Assembly (NCBI GenBank): GCA_023393525.1
Contig: JAEWKZ010000026.1
Location: 1-30,986 of the forward strand
From: Pseudomonadota bacterium
Lineage (GTDB): Bacteria > Desulfobacterota > Desulfovibrionia > Desulfovibrionales > Desulfomicrobiaceae
Reading direction: 5' to 3'
Length of the DNA stretch: 30,986 nt
The first letter of the stretch is position 1. The number at the start of each line of letters is the position of its first letter. The notes beneath the pieces are model-generated. The model had not been told where the DNA came from. It worked only from the letters and a program-made list of their open reading frames with translations, and made no database searches. This document shows positions 23,170 through 30,913 of this stretch, piece after piece. The position numbers and the translations under genes were made by a program.

Positions 23170-25053
23170 TCAGGCCGACCAGCCAAGGGCCAGACGCTTG
23201 GCCTTGATGCGTTCATCGATCAGTTCCGCCGCCTGCAATGGGCCTGGTTCCACCGCAAAGCATGCCCCGAAGACGTCGTCGAGACCTTTCAGAGCCAGGG
23301 TCGTGATCATGGAACTGCCCAGGATGTGCGGCGGGAGCCCCAGGTGGGTGTAGACTCCGCTGGCCACGGCGTAGAGGCCGATGGCCGCCGCCTTTTCGGA
23401 GTACCATTCGGGCGCGCTGGCAGCCACGGGCAGGTCGCTGATATCGACACCCGCATGGTTGGCCAGCACGGCGCAGATGTGCAGGATGCGCGAGTTGTCC
23501 ACGCAGCTGCCCACATGCAGCACCGGCGGGATGCCCAGGGCCTGGCAGATTTCCGCCAGACCGGCCCCGGCCCGTGAGGACGCCTCCGGTTCCAGAAGCC
23601 CGGCCTTGCCCATGGCCACGGTGGCGCAGCCCGTGGCCAGCACCAGGATGTCGCGTTTGATGAGCTCCTGGGCCAGGTTCACATGCACATGGTCGTGCTT
23701 GAGCTTGGGGTTGTTGCAGCCCACGATGCCGACCACGCCGCGCACCTTTCCGGCCTGCAGGGCCTGGATCAGGGGCTCGGGCGTGCCGCCCAGGGCGCCG
23801 AGGATGGCCTCGTTGGAGAAGCCGGAGGTGATGGACATGGGCTTGGACGGAATTTCGACCTTGTCCGGGTCGCGCTGGGAGTAGGCTTCAATGGCCATGA
23901 GCACGGCTTCGCGGGCCTTTTCGCGGGCGTTCTTATAGTTGAATTCCATGTGGATGCCGCCGGGAAACTTGGCCTTGTCCGAGGTGGAGACGAACTTGGT
24001 GTGGTAGCATCCGGCCACGTTCACGAGGCTCGGCATGATGCACTGGTAGTCCACGATGACCATCTCCACCGCGCCGGTGACGATGGCCAGTTCGGTCATG
24101 AGGTGGTTGCCGGCCATGGGCACGCCCTGGCGCATGAGCAGTTCGTTGCCCGTGCAGCACAGGCCCGCGATGTTGATGCCCGTGGCTCCGGCCTCTTTGG
24201 CCTTGGCCAGGATCGCGGGTTCGCGGGTCGCGGCCAGGATCATTTCCGAAACGATGGGGCTGTGGCCGTGGACCAGGATGTTGACCTGGTCCTCGCGCAA
24301 CACGCCCAGGTTGACGGTGGATTTGACGGGTTTGGGCGTGCCGAAGATGATGTCCGAGATCTCGGTTGCGATCATGGATCCGCCCCAGCCGTCGCCCAGG
24401 GCCACGCGGCCGGCGTGCAGGCAGATGGAGACCGGGTCGCAGTCCACGCCCATGTGCGTGCGGTGGAGCATTTCCACGCAGTCGCGGTCGATGCCGCGCG
24501 GCGTGCAGCCGAAACGCTCCCAGATATCCTTTCGTTTCTGGGGTGCGCGGCTGCTGAAGGCCACGTTGTGGGAGCGGCAGCCGTAGTCCTCGAAGAAGAG
24601 GTTTGCCAGGGCCTTGGCCCGTTCCTGCACCGACAGCCCTTCGACATCGATACCCAGTTCCTTGCAGATGCGTTCGAGCTTGGCTTCGTCCCGGATGCCG
24701 TAGTCCGTGGTTTTGCCGTCGCCGATGGCGGCCAGGGTTTCAAGCAGGTCCCGGCCATGGTCCGAGTGCGCGGCCGCTCCGGCGGCCACGAACCGGCCGA
24801 AGTTGCGGGCCACGGTCAGGTCGGCATCGGCTCCGCACACGCCGAGCATTTTCTTCGGGCCCTTGGGGTTGATGCGGCAGGGGCCCATGACGCACTTGCT
24901 GCACGTCAGGCCTTGTTCGCAGAAGGTGCAGTGCGGCGTCTGGTCTTTGAGCCGGTCCCAGACGAGGTTCACTTCCTCCCGTCCGGCCTTGGCGATCATT
25001 TTCTGGGCGTCTTCCCAGGGGCTCAGATCCGAAATTTCCCTTTCTTTGGCCAT
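23170..25053 (-). CDS. cooS: Monofunctional Ni-Fe carbon monoxide dehydrogenase CooS
   Basis: The 627-residue enzyme interconverts CO and CO2. Cluster ligands are all visible. The D-cluster cysteines are C42-x2-C45, the spacing found for the [2Fe-2S] D-cluster of Desulfovibrio CODH rather than the longer spacing of the [4Fe-4S] type. The B-cluster is C51, C54, C59, C73. C-cluster ligands are H264 (HGHSP), C300 or C299 (GLCCTGNE), C338 (DYQCIM), C446 (GCNNPK), C476 (ATGCAT) and C517 (GSCVDN). Length is usual. No acetyl-CoA synthase or CooF/hydrogenase genes are in view, so it is not part of a visible Wood-Ljungdahl or Ech cluster. It heads cooS-cooC-cooA, with ribosome binding site AAGGAGGG before ATG, and a CooA-type operator 115 bp upstream. 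Confidence 0.97.
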   Translation of the reverse strand: MAKEREISDLSPWEDAQKMIAKAGREEVNLVWDRLKDQTPHCTFCEQGLTCSKCVMGPCRINPKGPKKMLGVCGADADLTVARNFGRFVAAGAAAHSDHGRDLLETLAAIGDGKTTDYGIRDEAKLERICKELGIDVEGLSVQERAKALANLFFEDYGCRSHNVAFSSRAPQKRKDIWERFGCTPRGIDRDCVEMLHRTHMGVDCDPVSICLHAGRVALGDGWGGSMIATEISDIIFGTPKPVKSTVNLGVLREDQVNILVHGHSPIVSEMILAATREPAILAKAKEAGATGINIAGLCCTGNELLMRQGVPMAGNHLMTELAIVTGAVEMVIVDYQCIMPSLVNVAGCYHTKFVSTSDKAKFPGGIHMEFNYKNAREKAREAVLMAIEAYSQRDPDKVEIPSKPMSITSGFSNEAILGALGGTPEPLIQALQAGKVRGVVGIVGCNNPKLKHDHVHVNLAQELIKRDILVLATGCATVAMGKAGLLEPEASSRAGAGLAEICQALGIPPVLHVGSCVDNSRILHICAVLANHAGVDISDLPVAASAPEWYSEKAAAIGLYAVASGVYTHLGLPPHILGSSMITTLALKGLDDVFGACFAVEPGPLQAAELIDERIKAKRLALGWSA

Positions 25054-25114
25054 GCGTGCCCTCCTTCTCGTTTTATGGCTTGCGCCAGGTCCTGGGGTGA
25101 TGGGAGCTGTAGTG

Positions 25115-25128
25115 CCGCCGTATGGCGG
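25115..25128 (-). other. Small hairpin in the cooS leader
   Basis: CCGCC-GTAT-GGCGG can form a 5-bp stem, extended by one wobble, in the untranslated leader of cooS between the operator and start. Function is unknown. Confidence 0.3.
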
Positions 25129-25168
25129 TCCGTCAGGAATGTCCTAGCCCATAGCATGATTTTTTGTC

Positions 25169-25184
25169 TGTCGCCTAGCTGACA
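25169..25184 (-). promoter_or_regulatory. CooA-type operator upstream of cooS
   Basis: The minus strand reads TGTCA-GCTAGG-CGACA, an exact match to the known CooA consensus TGTCA-N6-CGACA. TAGGAC at 25146-25141 could be the -10 box, putting the operator centre about 42 bp before transcription start, the usual class II activator position. The adjacent CooA-like gene is the likely source of the regulator. The site also lies 67 bp before ispG on the other strand. Confidence 0.75.
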
Positions 25185-25250
25185 GCGATGGGTAATTTTC
25201 GGATTTCCCGTCCTTGGCTTTGAGGACCAAATTCATTACGCTCTCCCGCC

Positions 25251-26354
25251 ATGACGCAAAACGATCCCTCCGTACTTTTTTCGCGTGCCAAAACCCGCAC
25301 CCTCTCCGTGGGCGTGGTGGGCATTGGCGGGGACAATCCCGTGCGCGTGCAGTCCATGACCAACACGGACACCCGTGACGTGGACGCGACCCTGTCCCAG
25401 ATCAAGGCCCTGGCCGGGGCCGGCTGCGAGATCGTGCGCCTGGCCGTGCTCGATCTGGAAGCGGCCATGGCGCTCAAAACCATCTGCGCCGCCACGCCCG
25501 TACCGCTTATCGCCGATATCCATTTTGATTCCCGGTTGGCCGTGCAGGCCGTTGAGGCGGGAGTGAAGGGCCTGCGCATCAACCCCGGCAATATCGGCGG
25601 GCCTGACAAGGTCGATCGCGTGGTGGACGCGGCCCGAGCGGCCGGAGTGCCCATCCGCATCGGCGTGAACAGCGGCTCCGTGGACAAGGAACTGCTCAAA
25701 AAACACGGCGGCCCGACCCCTGCGGCCATGGTCGAGAGCGCCCTGGAACATGTGCGCCTGCTGGAAGAGCGCAAGTTCGGGGACATCAAGATTTCGCTCA
25801 AATCCTCAAGCGTTTTGGGCACCATAGCTGCCTACCGGCTGATGGCGAAGACCGTGGATTATCCGCTGCACATCGGCGTGACCGAAGCCGGCACGGCCAT
25901 GCGCGGGGCGGTCAAGTCGTCCGTGGGTCTCGGGATTCTGCTGGCCGAGGGCATCGGCGACACGCTCAGGGTTTCGCTCACCGCCGATCCCGTGGAGGAA
26001 ATGCTCGTGGCCTGGGAGATCCTGCGCGCTTTGGGACTTCGTTCCAGGGGGCCGGAGATCGTTTCCTGCCCGACCTGCGGTCGGACCGAGATCGGGCTCA
26101 TCGAGTTGGCGAACGCCGTGGAGGATCGCCTGCGCGGGGTGGAGGACGTCTTCACCGTCGCGGTCATGGGCTGCGTGGTCAACGGGCCGGGCGAGGCGCG
26201 GGAGGCGGACATCGGCGTGGCCGGCGGCCGCGATTCGGGCCTCATCTTCCGCAAGGGCGAGGTCGTGCGCAAGGTCAAGGGCCGCTCGGAACTGTTGCCC
26301 GCCTTCATGGAAGAGCTGGAGATATTTCTGGAGGAGCGGCGGGGCGCGGCATGA
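25251..26354 (+). CDS. ispG: 4-hydroxy-3-methylbut-2-enyl diphosphate synthase IspG
   Basis: The 367-residue protein is the [4Fe-4S] enzyme converting MEcPP to HMBPP in the non-mevalonate isoprenoid pathway. Visible motifs are VRVQSMTNTDTRDVDAT (~30-46), IRINPGNIGG region, and the three cluster cysteines C273 and C276 (CPTCGRTEIGL) and C308 (GCVVNGPGEA). The glutamate following (GPGE) is the fourth ligand. The ATG at 25251 follows a poor ribosome binding site, but the N-terminus fits the family. It is transcribed divergently from cooS and leads the plus-strand gene row. Confidence 0.97.
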   Translation: MTQNDPSVLFSRAKTRTLSVGVVGIGGDNPVRVQSMTNTDTRDVDATLSQIKALAGAGCEIVRLAVLDLEAAMALKTICAATPVPLIADIHFDSRLAVQAVEAGVKGLRINPGNIGGPDKVDRVVDAARAAGVPIRIGVNSGSVDKELLKKHGGPTPAAMVESALEHVRLLEERKFGDIKISLKSSSVLGTIAAYRLMAKTVDYPLHIGVTEAGTAMRGAVKSSVGLGILLAEGIGDTLRVSLTADPVEEMLVAWEILRALGLRSRGPEIVSCPTCGRTEIGLIELANAVEDRLRGVEDVFTVAVMGCVVNGPGEAREADIGVAGGRDSGLIFRKGEVVRKVKGRSELLPAFMEELEIFLEERRGAA

Positions 26355-26407
26355 AAGCCCGCCAGCCGATCCGTCTGATGGAACTGCCTGCCGCACGGGG
26401 GTGAGAC

Positions 26408-27496
26408 ATGCCTGGTAAGGACTTTCAGGACCGCGCCGTCGGGGCCGTCATGGGTGCCTTCATCGGCGACGCCCTGGCTCTGGGGCCGCATTGGTACTAC
26501 AATCTGGACGAGCTGCGTCGCGACTTCGGCGACTGGATCACCGGCTACACCGACCCGAAGCCCGGCCGTTATCATGCAGGCTTGCGGGCCGGGCAACAGT
26601 CCCAGGCGGGATTCATCCTCGAACTGACGCTGGCCTCCCTGGTGGAGCGCGGCGAGTATGACGCCGAGGATTTCTGCCAGCGCATGGACCATGAGCTCTT
26701 TCCCCTGCTCGACGGCACGCCTGTGAGCGGACCGGGGAGCTACACCAGCCAGTCCATCCGCGAGGCCTGGCGGCGGCGCGTCAAGCAAAAGCTGCCGTGG
26801 GGACAGACCGCCGGGCAGGCCGACACCACCGAGGCCATCGAGCGCACCCTGGCCATCGCCGTGCGCTACGCCCTTGATCCCGCGCAGCTTGCCACGGCCG
26901 TGGCCGGCAACGCCGCCCTGACCCAGGCCGATGACCTCGTCCTGTCCCTGACCGTGGCCTTCGGCGTCGTGCTCGGGCAACTGGTGCAGGGGCATCCGCT
27001 GGATGCGACGATTTCAGACCGGCTCATGAAGCTGGTCAAGACCGGGGAGCTGCCGTTCCACGCCGTGACCCGCGAGAACCTGCAGCCGCCACGGCCGGGT
27101 GATCCCGATCCGCCGCGCGCCGGGCGTTTCGCCTCTCCTGACGCGCTCCTGTCTCCGGCCTACATGGCCGCCGCGGCTGCGGACCCGGACGTGCGCATCG
27201 AACCGGCCTGGAAGGTCTCCCTGGTCTATGGCATGCCCTGCGCCATCTACCATCAGCTGCCTGCTGCGTACTATCTGGCGGCGCGCTTCCGTGACGACTT
27301 TGAATCCGCCGTGCTCCATGCCGTGAACGGCGGCGGACAGAACCAGGCCCGCGCCATCCTGACCGGCGCCCTGGTCGGGGCGCAGACGGGATTTTCAGGC
27401 ATTCCCTGGCGCTTCACCGACGGCCTTGCGCGAGGCACCGACCTGCTGGAGCTTGCGGAGAGGCTGGCGGAGCAGGCGGCGGAGGAGGGTCGGTGA
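26408..27496 (+). CDS. ADP-ribosylglycohydrolase-fold protein with degenerate metal site
   Basis: The 362-residue protein belongs to the ADP-ribosylglycohydrolase/DraG fold, seen in AVGAVMGAFIGDALALG (10-26) and in the final helices NGGGQNQARAILTGALVGAQ. In active DraG/ARH enzymes the Mn/Mg ligands come from a TDDT motif and a GDTDT-like motif. At these positions it reads GQQSQAG (62-68) and GGGQNQ, so the aspartates are absent. It may bind ADP-ribose or another ligand, or be a structural relative (J1-crystallin-like), rather than hydrolyse it. GGGGGTGAG precedes the start. Its stop overlaps the GTG of the next gene (GTGA), a nuclease-like protein, so the two are translated together. Substrate is unknown. 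Confidence 0.85.
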   Translation: MPGKDFQDRAVGAVMGAFIGDALALGPHWYYNLDELRRDFGDWITGYTDPKPGRYHAGLRAGQQSQAGFILELTLASLVERGEYDAEDFCQRMDHELFPLLDGTPVSGPGSYTSQSIREAWRRRVKQKLPWGQTAGQADTTEAIERTLAIAVRYALDPAQLATAVAGNAALTQADDLVLSLTVAFGVVLGQLVQGHPLDATISDRLMKLVKTGELPFHAVTRENLQPPRPGDPDPPRAGRFASPDALLSPAYMAAAAADPDVRIEPAWKVSLVYGMPCAIYHQLPAAYYLAARFRDDFESAVLHAVNGGGQNQARAILTGALVGAQTGFSGIPWRFTDGLARGTDLLELAERLAEQAAEEGR

Positions 27497-28617
27497 GTTC
27501 CGGGCTGGCCCGATACAGCTCCCTTTTGGGAGAAATTAAGGCTAGGGTCCGAAGAGCCCAGACGCAGGCGATGCTTTCCGCCAATGCGCATATGCTGGCC
27601 ATGTATTGGGATATCGGCCGGATGATTGTGGAGCGTCAGGAGGAGGAAGGATGGGGTGCTGGCGTCATTCCGCGACTGGCTGTGGATCTCAAAAACGAGT
27701 TGCCGGAAATCAAGGGTTTTTCAGAGCGCAATATCGGATACATGATCCGGTTTGCTAAAGAGTACGATATGTTCGCAGTTTTGCAACAGACTGTTGCAAA
27801 ATCAGGGTGCGAGCGGTCAGTGGCGTTAGGGCTGATGGAAGACCGGCCGCATCAGGCCGAACAACATGATTTCGAAATTTTGCAACGTGCCGTTGCAAAA
27901 ATTCCCTGGAGCCACAATATCCTGTTGATGGAGAAGGTCAGGAACCCTTCGATCCGTCTCTGGTATGTGCGGCAGACCATCGAGCAGGGTTGGAGCCGTG
28001 ACACGTTGCTGGCGATGGTCAAAGGGAGTGCTCATGAAAGACATGGGGCCATGGTCAACAATTTTTCTGACCGACTTCCACCCGTACAGTCGTCCATCGC
28101 GTCAGGATTGCTCAAGGATCCTTATATCTTCGACTTTCTGACGCTTGATGAGCCGTTTCACGAACGTGAACTTGAAAACAACCTGGTAAGGAATCTTGAG
28201 AGGTTTCTACTTGAGCTGGGGGCAGGTTTCGCTTTCGTAGGGCGGCAGTACCATCTGGCGGTAAGTGATCGGGACTTCTACCTCGACCTTTTGTTCTATC
28301 ATCTGAAGCTGCGTTGTTTCGTCGTGATCGAATTGAAGAAGGGCGATTTTAAACCGGAGCATGCCGGGAAGATGAATTTTTACTGTTCGGTCGTGGATGA
28401 TCAGCTTCGAAACGAAAACGACAATCCAACCATCGGCCTGATTTTGTGTCAGACCAATGATCGGATTCTGGCTGAATACACGTTGCGTGACATGCAAAAA
28501 CCCATGGGCATTTCCGAATATGAGCTGACCCGGGCTCTGCCGGAGAAATTCAGATCTGTCCTGCCTACAGTTGAAGAGATAGAGGCGGAATTCGATGGGC
28601 TGTCCGGTGAGGGTTGA
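27493..28617 (+). CDS. DUF1016 (YhcG-like) PD-(D/E)xK nuclease-domain protein
   Basis: The 374-residue protein has the N-terminal DUF1016 helical domain (MLSANAHMLAMYWDIGRMIVERQ, YMIRFAKEY, WSHNILLMEKV, WYVRQTIEQGWSRDTL) and a C-terminal PD-(D/E)xK-type fold with D265 (DLLFYH) and E280-L-K282 (VIELKKGDF). Family members are widespread near mobile and defence genes; the cellular role is not settled. It starts at GTG 27493 with GGAGGAGGG before it, overlapping the preceding gene (GTGA). DNA is AT-richer than its neighbours, and it carries two palindromes of the same peptide stretch, both signs of transfer. A restriction- or DNA-repair-associated function is only inference. Confidence 0.87.
   Translation: MSSGLARYSSLLGEIKARVRRAQTQAMLSANAHMLAMYWDIGRMIVERQEEEGWGAGVIPRLAVDLKNELPEIKGFSERNIGYMIRFAKEYDMFAVLQQTVAKSGCERSVALGLMEDRPHQAEQHDFEILQRAVAKIPWSHNILLMEKVRNPSIRLWYVRQTIEQGWSRDTLLAMVKGSAHERHGAMVNNFSDRLPPVQSSIASGLLKDPYIFDFLTLDEPFHERELENNLVRNLERFLLELGAGFAFVGRQYHLAVSDRDFYLDLLFYHLKLRCFVVIELKKGDFKPEHAGKMNFYCSVVDDQLRNENDNPTIGLILCQTNDRILAEYTLRDMQKPMGISEYELTRALPEKFRSVLPTVEEIEAEFDGLSGEG
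27779..27900 (+). repeat. Two in-frame TTGCAAC palindromes inside the DUF1016 gene
   Basis: TTTTGCAAC-N5-GTTGCAAAA occurs at 27779-27801 and again at 27878-27900, exactly 99 bp (33 codons) apart. Both encode LQ(Q/R)xVAK. Confidence 0.8.
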
Positions 28618-28689
28618 ATCCCGTCATAGTGGTGGCTGTTTTTATGGATAATATGTTAATTTATTTATAGATTACCGAGGAGATACTCA

Positions 28690-30432
28690 ATGCTGTTCAG
28701 CAAATTCTACGTGCCCACCCTGAAGGAAACCCCGGCCGAGGCCGAGGTGATCAGCCACAAGCTGCTGCTGCGCGCGGGCATGATCCGCAAGCTGACCAGC
28801 GGCATCTACACCTACATGCCGCTTGGCCTTCGCGCCATCAACAAGGTCGCGAATATCGTGCGCGAGGAGATGAACCGGGCCGGAGCCCAGGAAATCTCCA
28901 TGCCCATGGTGCAGCCGGCCGACCTGTGGCAGGAGAGCGGGCGCTGGGATTTCTACGGCAAGGAGCTGCTGCGCCTCAAAGACCGTCACGGCCGCGACTA
29001 TTGCCTCGGACCCACGCACGAGGAGGTCATCACCGACCTCATCCGTGGCGAGGTCCGCTCCTACCGTCAGCTACCCATTAACCTGTACCAGATCCAGACC
29101 AAGTTCCGCGACGAGATCCGGCCCCGCTTCGGCCTCATGCGCGGCCGCGAGTTCATCATGAAGGACGCCTATTCCTTCGACAAGGACGACGAGGGCGTGA
29201 ACGCGAGCTACCAGGCCATGTACGACGCCTACACCCGCGTCTTCACCCGCCTGGGCCTGGAATTTCGGGCCGTCAGCGCGGACTCTGGAGCCATCGGCGG
29301 CAGTTTTTCCCATGAGTTCATGGTGCTGGCCGACACCGGCGAGGACACCCTGGCCGTGTGCACATCCTGCTCCTACGCCGCCAACTTGGAGAAGGCCGAA
29401 ACAAAGCCCCAGCCCATGTGCGCGCAGACTTGCGCCGCGCATGAGCAGGTGGCCACTCCGGGCAAGCATACGGTGGAAGACGTGGCCGGATTCCTGGCCG
29501 TGGCCACGACCCAAATCATGAAGACCCTGCTCTTCGACGTGGACGGCAAATCCGTGGCCGTGCTGCTGCGCGGCGATCGCGAAGTCAACGACGTGAAGCT
29601 GAAAAATCTCCTTGGCGCGACCAGCGTCGAACTGGCCACCCCGGAACAGGTCGTGGCCTGGACCGGCGCACCCGTGGGCTTTGCCGGACCGGTGGGCCTG
29701 AAAGTTGACGCCATCTACGCGGACTACGAAATTGCGGCAGGCACGGACTTTGTCTGCGGAGCCAACGCCGCCGACGCGCACCTCATCCACGTCGACCCGC
29801 GCCGTGACATCACCCTGTCCACGGAAGCCGCACCCACGGGCTACGCGGATCTGCGCTCCATCACCCTGGACGACCCCTGCCCGGCCTGCGGCGGCCCCCT
29901 GACCATGCCCAAGGGCATCGAGGTCGGCCACGTCTTCAAGCTCGGCACCAAGTACTCCAAGTCCATGAACGCGACCTTCCTGGACGAGAACGGCAAGGAA
30001 CAGGTCATCATCATGGGCTGCTACGGCATCGGCGTCAGCCGCGTGGTCGCGGCCTGCATCGAGCAGAACAATGACGCGAACGGCATGATCTTCCCCCCGT
30101 CCATCGCCCCCTTCGAAATCACCATCCTGGCCATGTCCACCAAGGATGAAAAGGTCATGGCCCAGTGCCGCGAAATCCACGACTGGCTCGAATCCCAGGG
30201 CATCGATACCCTGTTCGACGACCGCGACGAACGCCCCGGCGTGAAGTTCAACGAAGCGGACCTGCTCGGCTCTCCCATGCAGATCGTCATCGGCGGCAAG
30301 GGCCTGGAGAAGGGCGTGCTGGAAGTGAAGAACCGCAAGACGGGCGAGAAGAGGGAACTGCCTGTGGCCGACTGGCAGAATGCGGTTCTGGAATGGAGGA
30401 AGGAAGTGATGAAGGAGTGGGGATTGGCGTAA
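28690..30432 (+). CDS. proS: Prolyl-tRNA synthetase (bacterial type, with editing domain)
   Basis: The 580-residue class II synthetase charges tRNA-Pro. The N-terminal SKFYVPTLKETPAEAE and motif 1 region (GIYTYMPLGLRAINKV), motif 2 (KFRDEIRPRFGLMRGREFIMKDAYSF), the YbaK/INS-type Ala-Pro editing insertion (about 225-405; includes KTLLFDVDGKSVAVLLRGDREVN), motif 3 (GCYGIGVSRVVAACIEQN) and the anticodon-binding domain at the C-terminus are all present, so it is full length. The ribosome binding site GAGGAGA precedes the ATG by 7 nt. It follows the DUF1016 gene after 72 bp of AT-rich sequence that could hold its own promoter. Confidence 0.97.
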   Translation: MLFSKFYVPTLKETPAEAEVISHKLLLRAGMIRKLTSGIYTYMPLGLRAINKVANIVREEMNRAGAQEISMPMVQPADLWQESGRWDFYGKELLRLKDRHGRDYCLGPTHEEVITDLIRGEVRSYRQLPINLYQIQTKFRDEIRPRFGLMRGREFIMKDAYSFDKDDEGVNASYQAMYDAYTRVFTRLGLEFRAVSADSGAIGGSFSHEFMVLADTGEDTLAVCTSCSYAANLEKAETKPQPMCAQTCAAHEQVATPGKHTVEDVAGFLAVATTQIMKTLLFDVDGKSVAVLLRGDREVNDVKLKNLLGATSVELATPEQVVAWTGAPVGFAGPVGLKVDAIYADYEIAAGTDFVCGANAADAHLIHVDPRRDITLSTEAAPTGYADLRSITLDDPCPACGGPLTMPKGIEVGHVFKLGTKYSKSMNATFLDENGKEQVIIMGCYGIGVSRVVAACIEQNNDANGMIFPPSIAPFEITILAMSTKDEKVMAQCREIHDWLESQGIDTLFDDRDERPGVKFNEADLLGSPMQIVIGGKGLEKGVLEVKNRKTGEKRELPVADWQNAVLEWRKEVMKEWGLA

Positions 30433-30445
30433 TGATGAGGTTGAC

Positions 30446-30850
30446 GTGTCAGAAAAGAAGGTGCTGCATCAACTCCGGAGAAATAATCTGCCATCGCTTC
30501 AAGTCTTTCGCCGTGAGTTACGCAAGCATCTGACCCCGGCCGAAGTAAAATTGTGGACGCACATCAGAAGTTCGCAACTCGAAGGCAGAAAATTCAGACG
30601 CCAGCATAGCGTGGGCAGGTACATTCTTGATTTTTACTGCCCGCAAGAGCGATTGGCCATTGAACTTGATGGCGAGGTGCACAGCTTTGTCAGTGCGCAG
30701 GAACGTGATCTGGAGCGGGACAGTTTTCTGAATGCCCAGGGAATCAAGGTGCTGCGCTTTGAAAACAAGGCGGTGTTTCAAGATGTTGAGGCTGTGCTGA
30801 TTGAGATTCAGCGGCATTTTGGGTGGTTTGTGGAAGTAGAGACGGAGTAA
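30446..30850 (+). CDS. DUF559 (Vsr-like PD-(D/E)xK) protein
   Basis: The 134-residue protein is a stand-alone DUF559 domain, an endonuclease-like fold related to very-short-patch repair proteins: LRKHLTPAEVKLWTHIRSSQLEGRKFRRQHSVGRYILDFYCPQERLAIELDGEVH, with the acidic residues D62, E73 and D75 as candidate metal ligands. The GTG at 30446 has ATGAGG 6 nt upstream. It starts 13 nt after proS. These proteins are often found singly beside a characteristic hairpin repeat, and one follows here at 30856-30913, which suggests a mobile or repeat-linked gene. Substrate and role are unknown. Confidence 0.85.
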   Translation: MSEKKVLHQLRRNNLPSLQVFRRELRKHLTPAEVKLWTHIRSSQLEGRKFRRQHSVGRYILDFYCPQERLAIELDGEVHSFVSAQERDLERDSFLNAQGIKVLRFENKAVFQDVEAVLIEIQRHFGWFVEVETE

Positions 30851-30855
30851 GAGGC

Positions 30856-30913
30856 AACCACCCCGCCCTTCGGGCACCCCTCCTTGGCAGGAGGGGAGTT
30901 GGCGTGGTTTTTT
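30856..30913 (+). repeat. Multi-hairpin repeat/terminator after the DUF559 gene
   Basis: An outer stem AACCAC/GTGGTT (30856-30861, 30904-30909) encloses GCCC-TTC-GGGC (30865-30875) and CCCCTCC-TTGGCA-GGAGGGG (30877-30896); six T end it (30908-30913). It works as an intrinsic terminator, and I recall very similar ACCACCCC...CCCCTCC...GGAGGGG repeats beside DUF559 genes in many bacteria. The remaining 73 bp to the window end hold no recognisable gene. Confidence 0.7.

Noticed and set aside
23683..25182. 499-codon plus-strand frame opposite cooS
   Set aside because: Antisense shadow of a highly conserved gene in GC-rich DNA; the composition is Gly/His/Asp-rich without motifs.
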